From the NCBI GenBank assembly GCA_035560555.1, contig DATMZF010000039.1, positions 1 through 64,000 of the forward strand: a DNA stretch of 64,000 bases, in the 5' to 3' direction. The stretch comes from UBA11090 sp035560555. GTDB taxonomy: Bacteria > Spirochaetota > Spirochaetia > Treponematales > Rectinemataceae. The notes under the pieces were generated by a model. The model did no database searches. It saw only the letters and a program-made list of their open reading frames with translations, and was not told the origin of the DNA. Positions within the stretch are counted from its first letter, which is position 1. Each line of letters begins with the position of its first letter. The translations under genes and the position numbers were made by a program. Shown piece by piece: positions 51,422 to 60,592 of the stretch.

Positions 51422-53074
51422 ATGAAAACCAAACTTTTCGCCCTTCTGCTGATGCTGGTCATCGCCCTGCCAGCCCTGTCGGCCCAGGCTGAATCCCCTG
51501 AAGAATTCGTCACCATATTCGGCGGCACGACACCAGAATTCGATCCGCACCGCTCGATCTACTCGACGGAAGCCCAGATATTCACCGCCCTCTACGAAGG
51601 GCTTTTCTCATACGATGGAGCGACCCTCGAACCCCTCGCCGCCGCGGCCTCATCCTGGAAAAAGTCGAAAGACGGCATGGTCTATACCTTCCAGATTCGC
51701 GAGGACGCCGCGTGGTCAGACGGCGCTCCGCTTCTCGCCTCCGATTTCAGGAATTCATGGATTCGCATGCTCGACCTCAACGCGCAGTACGCGGCCTTCT
51801 TCGACATTATTTCCGGGGCCCGCGAATACAGGACCAAGGAAAACACGAACCCCGAAAGCGTCGGCATACAGGCGACGGGAAGAAAGACGCTCGTCGTCAC
51901 GCTCAACAGACCGGCCGCGTATTTCACGCGGCTTCTCTGTCACCACGCCTTCGCCCCCATCCATCCCTCCATGCTGGGCGCCAGCGACTGGGTGAAACGC
52001 GTCCCCTTCCCCGTCAATGGCCCCTATCGGTTCGCGTCATTCGAAAAAGGCAGGCTTTCGCTCGAGAAAAACCCTCTCTACTGGGATGAAAAATCGGTTT
52101 CCATACACGGACAGGTCATGCTCTTCAGCGACGACGACGCGGCCGCCACCAGAATGTTCAACAACGAAGAAGCCCACTGGCTCGCGGGACCCGGCGACTA
52201 CGACGCCATTCTGATGGAGGATGCCATCCAGGTCAACCCGATATTCTCCACCCATTACTGGTACTTCGACTGCTCCAAGGCGCCCTGGGACAAGGCGTCC
52301 GTGCGAAGGGCCCTGGCGCTTCTGCTTCCGTGGAAGGAACTGCGCGATTCAGCGAAATACATGGTGCTCGCGACCACCCTCGTTCTCCCCCTTCCCGGCT
52401 ACAGCCAGGCTAAGGGTATCGAAAGCCAGGACAGGGACGAAGCGCTTAAGCTGCTCGAATCGGCGGGATACCCGGAGGGCGCCGGCCTCCCCGAACTGAA
52501 TATCTATTTCGCCGAAGGACAGGATAACAAGCGCCAGGCCATGCTCTTCCAAGCGGTATGGAAAGCGCTACCCTCGCTGAAAGTCACCCTGGCGCCGGTC
52601 AGTCCATTGAAATACTATGGCATCATCACGGGTAATCAAAAAGCCGAAGGGATTACTCTCGCCCATACGACCTGGATCGGAGACTTCGCCGATCCGGAGG
52701 CCTTCCTTCAAATGTGGACTCCCGATTCGCCCCTCAACGACTCAGGCTTCAAGGATGCGGAATTCCAGACCCTTCTCTCGAAGTCCTATGAGAAGGAAGG
52801 CAAGGAACGCATGAGCCTTCTCGCCGAGGCGGAGACCTATCTTCTGCAAAAAGCCGTCGTTCTGCCCATCTACCATGGCTTCGAGGCCTCGGTCATCGAT
52901 ATAGACTACATAGAAGGCTGGTATCAGAACGCACTCAGCATCCATCCCTATAAAAGCCTGAAATTCGGCACGCCCAGCATCCAGCCCAACGTGGCGAGCG
53001 CTGGGCCGGGAAAAACCGGGGCGGCCCTTTTGTCAGCGACCGCCGCTGTCTCGACCGCCGCCCCGGCGCTCTGA
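51422..53074 (+). CDS. Extracellular solute-binding protein family 5 (OppA-like)
   Basis: About 550 aa with a signal peptide (MKTKLFALLLMLVIALPALS). The mature protein follows the family 5 peptide-binding layout: EFDPHRSIYSTEAQIFTALYEGL split over the first lobe, then YTFQIREDAAWSDGAPLLASDF, and the LPIYHGFEASVI region near the C-terminus. It has no Cys at the signal cleavage site, so it is probably periplasmic rather than a lipoprotein. The last ~30 residues are Ala/Pro-rich. No OppBCDF permease or ATPase genes are adjacent, so it must serve a transporter encoded elsewhere. Confidence 0.87.
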   Translation: MKTKLFALLLMLVIALPALSAQAESPEEFVTIFGGTTPEFDPHRSIYSTEAQIFTALYEGLFSYDGATLEPLAAAASSWKKSKDGMVYTFQIREDAAWSDGAPLLASDFRNSWIRMLDLNAQYAAFFDIISGAREYRTKENTNPESVGIQATGRKTLVVTLNRPAAYFTRLLCHHAFAPIHPSMLGASDWVKRVPFPVNGPYRFASFEKGRLSLEKNPLYWDEKSVSIHGQVMLFSDDDAAATRMFNNEEAHWLAGPGDYDAILMEDAIQVNPIFSTHYWYFDCSKAPWDKASVRRALALLLPWKELRDSAKYMVLATTLVLPLPGYSQAKGIESQDRDEALKLLESAGYPEGAGLPELNIYFAEGQDNKRQAMLFQAVWKALPSLKVTLAPVSPLKYYGIITGNQKAEGITLAHTTWIGDFADPEAFLQMWTPDSPLNDSGFKDAEFQTLLSKSYEKEGKERMSLLAEAETYLLQKAVVLPIYHGFEASVIDIDYIEGWYQNALSIHPYKSLKFGTPSIQPNVASAGPGKTGAALLSATAAVSTAAPAL

Positions 53075-53089
53075 CAAGGAAAGACGCTC

Positions 53090-54205
53090 ATGGACATCGG
53101 CGAAACCGGACAACTGCTGAGAAACCTCGGCTTTCCCCTCTTGAAGGTGCACACCTCATATTCCCATCACGATTTCATCACGCCCGCGAGGCGCATCCTC
53201 GTCATCGGCCCCATGGGTTCGGGCAAGACAGAGTTCACGGCCAGGGTTTGGCGCGACAGCAAGGTAGCGTTGAAGAAGAAAGGACACGCCGTCTCGCTCA
53301 CGACGAGCGGTTCGGTCGATAGACGGGAAGTTTTCGTCGTCCGATCCAGCCTCGACAAGACGCGGTTTCCCGATTACCCCGATGACGCGCTGGCCTTCCG
53401 CGGCGGCTTCGAGCGCTGCGGCACGCACATAGGTGCCGCGCGCGACTCATTTCAGCTTGAAACGCTTCTCGCCGACAACCCCGAGATCGGCACATGGATC
53501 GTCGACGAGACGGCTTTCTTCGACGAAAGGATAGCCTACCTCATGGCCGACGAGTCGCGCCGCCACGATCTCTGTTTCATCTGCCCCACGCTCGTGCTCA
53601 ATTTCCGCAGGGAGATATTCAATCAGACAGCCAGGCTTCTCCTTGAGAACGCCACGGACGTCTTTCCCCTCACCGCCTACTGCGAACACGAGGACTGCCT
53701 CATGGATTCGCTCTACACCTATCGCTACTATCTCGTGGACGGCAAGGAATGCCCCGCCCTCTATTTCGATCCCCTCATCATCATCGGCGGCGACAGGACG
53801 AAATCGGACGGTCTCGAGCCCAATTACTGCACGCGCTGCGACGAGCACCACTACCTGCCAGGCAAGGAATACACGTTCTTCACCCTCAAGCCCCTGGGAG
53901 AGCAGGCGGCGAGGGGCAATATCGCTCCCCTCCTCGCGGAACTCAACGCCCTCGCCGGAAACATCGGACAATCGCGGCTCTACGCGTCGCTTCACAACCG
54001 CTATGTCGAGTGCGATTCGCCCCGCACCGTCCAGATGAACTCGCTCACCGTCCCGCGCATTGCCGAGCGAGCCATCGTCTATCTCTATGCCGAGCAGAAC
54101 CTCCTCTCTGCGGAACAGGTTCGCTATCTCGTGGAGGGGCTCGCCCTGGACAAGGACTATCTTTCGAGACGACTTTCCGACAATAGAAGACCGCTGGAAC
54201 TGTAG
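53090..54205 (+). CDS. Thymidine kinase (TK1)-like P-loop protein with C-terminal extension
   Basis: 371 aa. Walker A GPMGSGKT at residues 40-47 and DE at 139-140 line up with the TK1 GPMFSGKS and DEGQF motifs. Zinc-lasso-like Cys pairs follow: C198-x4-C203 in PLTAYCEHEDC, and C247-x2-C250 in NYCTRC after IIGGD. The order LTAxC, YT.R, IGGD, C..C matches TK1. Differences: TAF replaces the GQF after DE, the first Cys pair has four residues between, and about 110 extra residues follow with no recognised domain. TK1 phosphorylates thymidine; the substrate here is uncertain. It lies 15 bp after the solute-binding protein gene, probably in one transcript. Confidence 0.65.
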   Translation: MDIGETGQLLRNLGFPLLKVHTSYSHHDFITPARRILVIGPMGSGKTEFTARVWRDSKVALKKKGHAVSLTTSGSVDRREVFVVRSSLDKTRFPDYPDDALAFRGGFERCGTHIGAARDSFQLETLLADNPEIGTWIVDETAFFDERIAYLMADESRRHDLCFICPTLVLNFRREIFNQTARLLLENATDVFPLTAYCEHEDCLMDSLYTYRYYLVDGKECPALYFDPLIIIGGDRTKSDGLEPNYCTRCDEHHYLPGKEYTFFTLKPLGEQAARGNIAPLLAELNALAGNIGQSRLYASLHNRYVECDSPRTVQMNSLTVPRIAERAIVYLYAEQNLLSAEQVRYLVEGLALDKDYLSRRLSDNRRPLEL

Positions 54206-54296
54206 CGGACTGCTCAACGCCGCGCGGCGGCGTTCAACAGCATTTTTCACAGCCTGCCACGATTCCCCGCGGCGTTGAAAGGAAGACGCGACGACG

Positions 54297-55532
54297 ATGA
54301 AAATACGGATACAGGATTTGCCACGATCGATTTGGGCGCTCTTCGCCGTGAGGCTCGTCGTCGCGGCAGGCAACTTCATCTTTCCATTCTTGACCCTCAT
54401 CCTGACGACGCGGTTGGGCTGGTCGTCCGACAAGGCCGGCATTTTTCTCACGGCCATGCACGCGGCGGCGCTGCCGGGCGTGTTTTTGGGCGGCAGACTC
54501 AGCGATGTTCTGGGCAGGAAGAGAATAATCATGCTCTGCCAAGCCGTGGCCGTCGTCCTGTTCTTCACGAGCCTCGCGGTCGGATTCGTGCCCATACTCC
54601 CCTTTCTCATCGCGGCCGCCTCGGTGGCTCTCTCCATGACCTGGCCAGTAATAAACGCCCTCGTGGCCGATCTCGTGCCGGAGCCTGAAACCAGGAAATC
54701 GGCGTTCGCGCTGCTCTATTGGGGCAACAATATCGGCTTTTCACTCGGTCCACTCGCTGCGGGCTTCCTCTTCCACCGCGCGCCTGGCCTCATGTTCCTC
54801 GGCAATGGAACCGCGCTCTTCATCTCCATTTTCATCATGATGAAATTCATCCCGGATTCCGGCTCGACCGCCGCGATGGCTGGAGACGGCCGAGAAGCAG
54901 AAGCTTCCCGCTCCGGAAGCCTCTGGTCCGTGCTCGTGGAAAGACCCGTCATCATCGCGTTCGCCCTCATCGTGGCCATCATGAATTTCGTCTATAGCCA
55001 GAATGGCTTCAGCCTTCCCCTCTTTCTCAACGCCGCGCTCGGGGAGAAGGGAGCGGAGATTTTCGGGTCGGCCATGACGGTGAATGGCCTCACGGTCGTA
55101 TTCTGCACGCTGTTACTATCCAGATTCACCGCGAAGACGCCCGTCCTTGTCGTCATGGCGATCGCCAGCGTCTTATACGCCATAGGATTCGGCATGCTGT
55201 CGCTCCCACCCAGTTTTCTCCTCGTCATCGTGTCCACGGTGATATGGACCTGGGGGGAAATCCTATCCGCCACCAACATCAATGTCTTTGTCGCCTCCAA
55301 GACTCCCGCGAGCCACCGGGGACGGGTCAATTCGGCGGTGACGGTCATCACGAACCTGGGTTCCCTCTCGGCTCCCGTCATATCTGGCGCGATCATTCAT
55401 CGAGGCGGCGCCGGCTCCCTATGGCCCATCGCCTTTTTCATGGGTCTGGGAGCCGCGGCGCTCATGGTACTGTTGGGAGCCTACGAGAGATCCCGCGGCC
55501 CCGCCGCGTCATCCATGAAAACGAGAATATGA
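54297..55532 (+). CDS. MFS transporter
   Basis: 411 aa, about 12 predicted membrane helices in two halves joined by a charged loop near residue 200 (DGREAEASRSGSLWS). The loop between helices 2 and 3 reads GGRLSDVLGRKRI, the major facilitator signature. The layout is that of a drug/sugar-type efflux pump; the substrate is unknown. AAGGAAG lies before the ATG. It follows the thymidine kinase-like gene by 91 bp and could be co-transcribed with it. Confidence 0.87.
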   Translation: MKIRIQDLPRSIWALFAVRLVVAAGNFIFPFLTLILTTRLGWSSDKAGIFLTAMHAAALPGVFLGGRLSDVLGRKRIIMLCQAVAVVLFFTSLAVGFVPILPFLIAAASVALSMTWPVINALVADLVPEPETRKSAFALLYWGNNIGFSLGPLAAGFLFHRAPGLMFLGNGTALFISIFIMMKFIPDSGSTAAMAGDGREAEASRSGSLWSVLVERPVIIAFALIVAIMNFVYSQNGFSLPLFLNAALGEKGAEIFGSAMTVNGLTVVFCTLLLSRFTAKTPVLVVMAIASVLYAIGFGMLSLPPSFLLVIVSTVIWTWGEILSATNINVFVASKTPASHRGRVNSAVTVITNLGSLSAPVISGAIIHRGGAGSLWPIAFFMGLGAAALMVLLGAYERSRGPAASSMKTRI

Positions 55533-55554
55533 TCGACGGGTCGAGGAAAAGAAT

Positions 55555-56781
55555 CTAGTTCAGAAGCGAAGCGGCCTTTTCGGCGAAGCGTTCGGCGATT
55601 TTCGCCGATCCGAAGGTAGCCCTGAAATTATTGGCTCCCCCGCCGCCTCTTCCCCCTAATTCCTGGAGGATAGACTTGAGGACGATGCCCAGGCCGATAG
55701 GCTGGGTCCTTGTTTCGGCCGGCTTCATTATGCAGACGGTTTTGTCGGGCAGGGAAAGGGCTATGACGGCGAATCCACGCGCGGCGCCGGCTTTTACGGT
55801 CTCCATGACTGCGTCGGTATCCCTGTCGCCATAGCTAAAGCGCAGTATTCGGCGGCCTTCCGGGCCTTCGGTCGGGGAGGTCTGCGGCCCAAGTGCCTTG
55901 ATCGCCGCGTCGATCTCCGCGCCGGCCCTTTCGCGAACCAGGTCGTTTCGTTCGCTTTCCAGCGTCCCGCTGCGAAGAAGGACGGATGAAAGCTTGGCCG
56001 AGGATTCCTCGGCCGAAGTCCCCAGGAGTCCCGCGATATCCTTGAGCAGACCGAAGTATTTTCCAAGAAGCGCGATGGCTCTGTCCCCCGCTGCGAAATA
56101 AATCCTCGTGGCGCCTTTGTATTTCTCGGTGGCGAGAATCTTGAAAACGCGGAGTTCGGAGGCGGATGCGACGTGGGTCCCGCAGCACGCCACCCAGTCG
56201 TAGCCTTCGATTTCGACGATGGTGATTCTGGCTTCGCCAGCCGGAAGCTTCTTGCGTATCGGAAAGGATTGGGCGTCTTCGGGCGGGCAAAAATGCCTGG
56301 CGTAGGTACGATCGTCGACGATGAATCTCTCCGCCATAGCCTCGATGGTGTCGATCATCGCCGCGTCCAGCGAGGCGCAGGACACGTCGATGGTGCTATA
56401 GGCGCCCCCCAGATGGAAGCCGACCGTATGCACGCCGTATTCCCGCTCGAGAATCGCCGAGAGAAGGTGTTGTCCGGAATGCTGCTGACTGTGGTCCCGC
56501 CGCCTCGCCGCGTCGATCTCCATCGTCACCGTATCGCCCACGGCGAAAGCCGGCTCTCCCTCGACCCTGTGGAGAATGGCCAATCCGTCTTCCTCGACAC
56601 GAGAGAGCGCCATTCCCCCCAGCCTTCCCAGATCGCAGGGCTGCCCCCCGCCTTCGGGATAGAATATCGTATGGTCCAGGATTATATCTTTGCTCGAGCC
56701 GGAATCGCGTATTTCCAGGACCTTGGCCTCGCCGCTCACCGCCGAAGGGTGAAGGTAAAATTCCTTGACGGTTTCAGGCAT
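55555..56781 (-). CDS. alaX: AlaX-type alanyl-tRNA editing protein with DHHA1 domain
   Basis: 408 aa. Removes wrongly attached Ser or Gly from tRNA-Ala in trans. It resembles the second half of AlaRS: a beta-barrel domain, then the zinc-binding editing domain with HSQQHSGQHLLSAIL (His pair) near residue 97 and CCGTHVASASEL (Cys, His) near 205, and a C-terminal DHHA1 domain with GGRGGGGANNFRATFG. The aminoacylation domain is absent, so it is not AlaRS. The length fits AlaX-L (type II). The ATG overlaps the end of smc by 8 nt. Confidence 0.88.
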   Translation of the reverse strand: MPETVKEFYLHPSAVSGEAKVLEIRDSGSSKDIILDHTIFYPEGGGQPCDLGRLGGMALSRVEEDGLAILHRVEGEPAFAVGDTVTMEIDAARRRDHSQQHSGQHLLSAILEREYGVHTVGFHLGGAYSTIDVSCASLDAAMIDTIEAMAERFIVDDRTYARHFCPPEDAQSFPIRKKLPAGEARITIVEIEGYDWVACCGTHVASASELRVFKILATEKYKGATRIYFAAGDRAIALLGKYFGLLKDIAGLLGTSAEESSAKLSSVLLRSGTLESERNDLVRERAGAEIDAAIKALGPQTSPTEGPEGRRILRFSYGDRDTDAVMETVKAGAARGFAVIALSLPDKTVCIMKPAETRTQPIGLGIVLKSILQELGGRGGGGANNFRATFGSAKIAERFAEKAASLLN

Positions 56782-59692
56782 CGGTCGCCTCTTTTTTTTC
56801 GCCCGGCGAGGGGGCGAGCTCCCTTCCAGCCTCGAACTCGACGTCCTCGTCCTCGATTTTTTCGCCTAGGGGCATCATGACGAGGGAGGCCTCGCCCGCC
56901 TGGTGGTGCTCGAGCTTGACGGCGATGGCCTTCGTTATGCCCGATTCCTCCATGGTGACGCCGAGAAGGGTATCCGCGCCGCTCACCGTCTTCTTGTTGT
57001 GCGAAATCACGATGAACTGGCTCGTCCGGGAGAATTCGCGCAGGAGATTGATGAAGCGTATGACGTTGGCCTCGTCGAGGGCGGCGTCTATCTCATCCAG
57101 GAAACAGAAGGGCGAGGGCTTCACCATATAAGTGGCGAAGAGGAGGGCGATGGCCGTGAGCGTCTTTTCGCCTCCCGATAGAAGGGAGATTGCCTCCAGC
57201 TTCTTCCCGGGCGGCTGCGCGAGAATTTCAATGCCCGACTCGAGAATGTGGTCGGGGTCGGAGAGTCGCAGCTCCGCCCTTCCCCCGCCGAAAAGCCTTC
57301 TGAACATATTGTGGAAATTTTTCTTTATCTTGTTGTATGTCTCGAGGAAAAGTTCGGCGCTCTCGTTGCGTATTTCGTCGGTTATCTGCCTGAGATCGTC
57401 CCTCGCTTTCTGAAGGTCGGCCATCTGCCCCGAAAGGAAATCGTAGCGTTCCTTGACTTCCTTGTACTCCTCCGGCGCCATGAGGTTGACCGATCCCAGA
57501 TCCTTGAGCTTGCCGCGATAGGTCGACAGCTCATCGCGCAGCGTCGAAAGAGGCGTCCTGAGCTCGAACATCCTCTCCTCGAACTCGGACAGGTCGCGCG
57601 AATACAACTCGAGGAAGTTCTCGCGGATGTTTTTTATCTCCGTCTCGCTCTGCGCGATCGAGAGATGGATAGTCTCCAGCTCGGTCTGGACCGACTGCAT
57701 CTTGTCGGCGAGGCGCGTCGAATCCTTCTTCCGCTGGACGAGATCGGAGTTCTTGAAGGCAATTCCCTTCTCGAGCGAATCCATCTCCATGGCCAGCTTC
57801 TTGCCCTTGGTGTCGAACTCGGCCAGTTCCGAATCGATTTCGGAGAGCTCCTCGCCCATCTCCCCGAGTCTGCGGGTTTCGGAGAATATTTCCGTTTCCT
57901 GTTCTCGCAGGCTCGCTTCCTGGCCCGCGATCTCCCTTCTGAACACGGCGAGGGCGTCCTGCGCGCCCGACATCTGCGTCTGCAACTTGGTCTTTCCGAG
58001 GCGCGCTTCCTCCAGGGTCCTGCGATAGGTGTCGATCTTCGCGGCGAGCTGCTTGTTTTCGGCGCCGAGCTCATCGATGGTAGCCTTGTGGGTTCCGATC
58101 CTCTCGACGCTCGCCGCGATGGACGCGTCGACCGATCTCTTCTTCGTGATGATGCCTTCGGGCGAGAGGAATTCATCCAGGAAAGAGGGGGTTGTCTTCT
58201 TATAGAAGGAAAATTTCTCGGCCAATTCGGCGAGCGACCGCGACGCTCCGCCCAGATCCTCGACAACTTTGAGCACCGTGTCTATGAAATCGGCCGCGCC
58301 CTTTCCCTCATAAGCCAGGGAACGCTTCACGTCGGCGAGGAGAGTCGCCCTGCTTTCGAAGCGCGTCCTGATCCTGTCGATGAGAGCCTGTATCTCCGAT
58401 TCCAAGGTATGTCTTTCGGCCGACGAATACCCAATCTCCTTGAGGCGGGAATCGAGCTGCTGGACGATCGTTTCGGTGATATCGTCGAGGGCGAGACGGG
58501 CGGCGGCGACTTCTTCCTCGATCCGCTGGATCGAGACGCCGCATTTAGCCGCTTCCTCGTCGTTGCTCCGCAAGGCCAGGCTTGCCGCCTTGATGCCGGA
58601 TTCGAACTCCTCGATGTGCTTCTCGGTTTCCTTCAGCCGGGTCTTGTAGTCCGAAAGCTCGGCTTCCTTGTCGGCTTCCTCGTCGCGCAGCGCCGCTATC
58701 TTGTCCTTGATGCTTCGGGACCTGAGCTCGAGCTGGTCGATCTTGGACTTTATCTCTCGAATCCTGTCAACGATGAGGCTCTTGTGTTTTTCGGCCCCGT
58801 TTTTCTCCACTGCCAGGCCGTAGAGGCTCTTCTGCATCTCGACGAGTTGCGATTCCATCTCATTGACAAGATCCAGGCTTTCGGACATGGAGGCGGTCAG
58901 GGCTTCGGATTCGGCCTTGATCTTCTCCCTCTCCTGTTTCTTCGCCGCGAATTCCTCGTCCCGCTTGTCCTTGTCCCTGATGAACTGCCTGAGCCTGAGG
59001 AGATAGACATCGCGCTCCACGTCGAAGACTTTATCCTTGAGCACGCGGAAGGAGACAGTTTTCTCGGCTTGGTGCTTCAGGCTGTCGTGGGAGCGCTTCA
59101 CCTCGGCGAGAACGGCCTCTATCTGCTTCATGTTCTCTTCGGTGCGCTCGAGCTTCGTCTCGGCTTCCCTGACCCTCACCTTGTGCTTGGTGATGCCGGC
59201 GGCTTCCTCGAAGAGATAGCGCCTGTCCTCGGGTTTGGAGGAGAGGATCTGGTCGATCTTGCCCTGCTCCATCACCGAATAGGCGGATTTTCCTATGCCC
59301 GTGTCCCAGAAAAGCTCCCTGACTTCCTTGAGCTTGGCGAGTTTGCCGTTGATATAGTATTCGCTCTCGCCCGATCGGTAGAGCCTTCTCTTTATCGCCA
59401 CTTCGGGCACATCGAGAGGCAGGGTGCCCGCTTCATTGGAGATGGTGATGGTCACTTCGGCCACCGAGAGGGGTTTTCGGCTTTCGGTCCCATTGAAGAT
59501 GATGTCTTCCATGGATTCCGCCCTCAGGCTCCTGGCGGATTGTTCGCCCACTACCCACTTTATGGCGTCGACCACATTCGACTTTCCGCAGCCGTTGGGG
59601 CCGAGAAGGGCGGAGATGCCATCTGAAAACTCTATCTTCGTACGGTCCGCGAAGGATTTAAAACCGAAAATTTCAAGGCTTTTTAGAAACAA
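56774..59692 (-). CDS. smc: Chromosome segregation protein SMC, short form
   Basis: 972 aa, well below the ~1150-1200 aa of most bacterial SMC. The head domains are intact: Walker A GPNGCGKSNVVDA (31-43), signature LLSGGEKTLTAIALLF and Walker B CFLDEIDAALDEANV near the C-terminus. Two long coiled coils (about 175-450 and 520-790) surround a central 60-70 residues (about 455-520), where the usual globular hinge with its conserved glycines is not recognisable. The start is TTG at 59692, with AAGGA 7 nt before. The acidic/Lys-rich tail (about 950-972) is extra. scpA and scpB are not in this window. Confidence 0.92.
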   Translation of the reverse strand: MFLKSLEIFGFKSFADRTKIEFSDGISALLGPNGCGKSNVVDAIKWVVGEQSARSLRAESMEDIIFNGTESRKPLSVAEVTITISNEAGTLPLDVPEVAIKRRLYRSGESEYYINGKLAKLKEVRELFWDTGIGKSAYSVMEQGKIDQILSSKPEDRRYLFEEAAGITKHKVRVREAETKLERTEENMKQIEAVLAEVKRSHDSLKHQAEKTVSFRVLKDKVFDVERDVYLLRLRQFIRDKDKRDEEFAAKKQEREKIKAESEALTASMSESLDLVNEMESQLVEMQKSLYGLAVEKNGAEKHKSLIVDRIREIKSKIDQLELRSRSIKDKIAALRDEEADKEAELSDYKTRLKETEKHIEEFESGIKAASLALRSNDEEAAKCGVSIQRIEEEVAAARLALDDITETIVQQLDSRLKEIGYSSAERHTLESEIQALIDRIRTRFESRATLLADVKRSLAYEGKGAADFIDTVLKVVEDLGGASRSLAELAEKFSFYKKTTPSFLDEFLSPEGIITKKRSVDASIAASVERIGTHKATIDELGAENKQLAAKIDTYRRTLEEARLGKTKLQTQMSGAQDALAVFRREIAGQEASLREQETEIFSETRRLGEMGEELSEIDSELAEFDTKGKKLAMEMDSLEKGIAFKNSDLVQRKKDSTRLADKMQSVQTELETIHLSIAQSETEIKNIRENFLELYSRDLSEFEERMFELRTPLSTLRDELSTYRGKLKDLGSVNLMAPEEYKEVKERYDFLSGQMADLQKARDDLRQITDEIRNESAELFLETYNKIKKNFHNMFRRLFGGGRAELRLSDPDHILESGIEILAQPPGKKLEAISLLSGGEKTLTAIALLFATYMVKPSPFCFLDEIDAALDEANVIRFINLLREFSRTSQFIVISHNKKTVSGADTLLGVTMEESGITKAIAVKLEHHQAGEASLVMMPLGEKIEDEDVEFEAGRELAPSPGEKKEATDA

Positions 59693-59773
59693 CGCTGATT
59701 CCTTTGCTAGGCTATGCCCATCGAAAGACTATCATGCATGGCCGTGAAACCGCAAGACAATGCCCTCGCGGGG

Positions 59774-59823
59774 AAAAAAACGCCCTCCAGGTTTCCGACC
59801 TGAAGATCGAAAGCCTGAAGGGC
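59774..59823 (-). terminator. Intrinsic terminator after HTH-ptsN
   Basis: On the minus strand GCCCTTCAGG (59823-59814) pairs with CCTGGAGGGC (59791-59782), with one G-U pair, followed by GTTTTTTT. It ends the HTH-ptsN transcript before smc. Confidence 0.75.
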
Positions 59824-59851
59824 ATATTGTCGCTGGATGCTGACGGTCGAC

Positions 59852-60505
59852 TTACTCGTCCTGCTTGATGAGGAGGTCGTAGACTTCCTGGGGCGTGGAG
59901 CAAGCGAGGAGCGAGTCCCTAAGCTCCGCGGCCTTAAGGCGCGCCGAGAAGAAGGAGAGCGTCTGAAGGTAGTAGGCGTGCTGGTTGTACGCGGCGGCTA
60001 TCATGAAGAGCAGTCGCACGGGAACATCGTCGAGAGACTGGAAGTCCGTTATGTCGCACTTGGAAACGCCCACCGAAACGACGAGGTCGGTGACCGAGGA
60101 GAGCCGCACATGGGGGATGGCGATGCCTCTTCCGATAGCCGTGCTCATCAAGTCTTCGCGCCTCAGAATTTCGGCGATCAGATCCTGTTTGTTCTTGATC
60201 TGCGGAGCCGTGGAGAGGTTTTCGGCGAGAGCGATGAGGGCATCGCGCTTTCTGGAATAATTAAGAAACAAAACCCTGTTGGGGGCGATAATATTCTGGA
60301 TCTGTATCGAACCGATGAGGCCAGCTGGCCGGTTTGAGGAGAGTCTTTCATTTACCCAGCGTTCGATATCGCTTTTCTTGAATCTCCAGACCGTACCGAT
60401 TTTGCCTGAAGGTATCTCGCCTTTCTGCGCCCAGTCGTAAACAGTTCTTTCTGATACGCGGAGGTACCTGGCAACCTCTTCAATGGTCAGGATGTCATCA
60501 TCCAT
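59852..60505 (-). CDS. Helix-turn-helix / PtsN (EIIA-Ntr-like) fusion protein
   Basis: 217 aa. Residues 5-53 are an excisionase/MerR-type HTH (LTIEEVARYLRVSERTVYDW). Residues about 65-212 are a PTS EIIA type 2 domain with the phospho-His H132 in GRGIAIPHVRLS. Spirochaetes with incomplete PTS have such PtsN-like regulators, thought to sense metabolic state through phosphorylation by HPr/EI and to control genes rather than sugar uptake. Its own promoter carries an inverted repeat that fits autoregulation, which is inference. Flanked by smc and recX on the same strand but with its own promoter and terminator. Confidence 0.85.
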   Translation of the reverse strand: MDDDILTIEEVARYLRVSERTVYDWAQKGEIPSGKIGTVWRFKKSDIERWVNERLSSNRPAGLIGSIQIQNIIAPNRVLFLNYSRKRDALIALAENLSTAPQIKNKQDLIAEILRREDLMSTAIGRGIAIPHVRLSSVTDLVVSVGVSKCDITDFQSLDDVPVRLLFMIAAAYNQHAYYLQTLSFFSARLKAAELRDSLLACSTPQEVYDLLIKQDE

Positions 60506-60540
60506 GCGAAAAACCCCCTATCTTTAGAATCTGATACCAT

Positions 60541-60570
60541 ATTATTGAATCCATTGACACCTTCTGTCAA
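60541..60570 (-). promoter_or_regulatory. HTH-ptsN promoter with operator-like inverted repeat
   Basis: Minus strand TTGACA (60570-60565), 18 bp, AATAAT (60546-60541); TAATAT at 60544-60539 would give 20 bp. TTGACA-GAAGG-TGTCAA (60570-60554) is a perfect inverted repeat around the -35 box, a likely protein-binding site. Confidence 0.6.
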
Positions 60571-60592
60571 GTAATACATTTAGAAAACCATT

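Noticed and set aside
55555..56781. Possible truncated alanyl-tRNA synthetase
   Set aside because: It starts cleanly at the editing half with its own ATG, so it is a free-standing AlaX, not a broken alaS.
57248..59626. 792-codon open frame on the plus strand opposite smc
   Set aside because: Codon-bias shadow of smc; Leu/Gly/Glu-rich with no motif, and smc on the other strand is certain.
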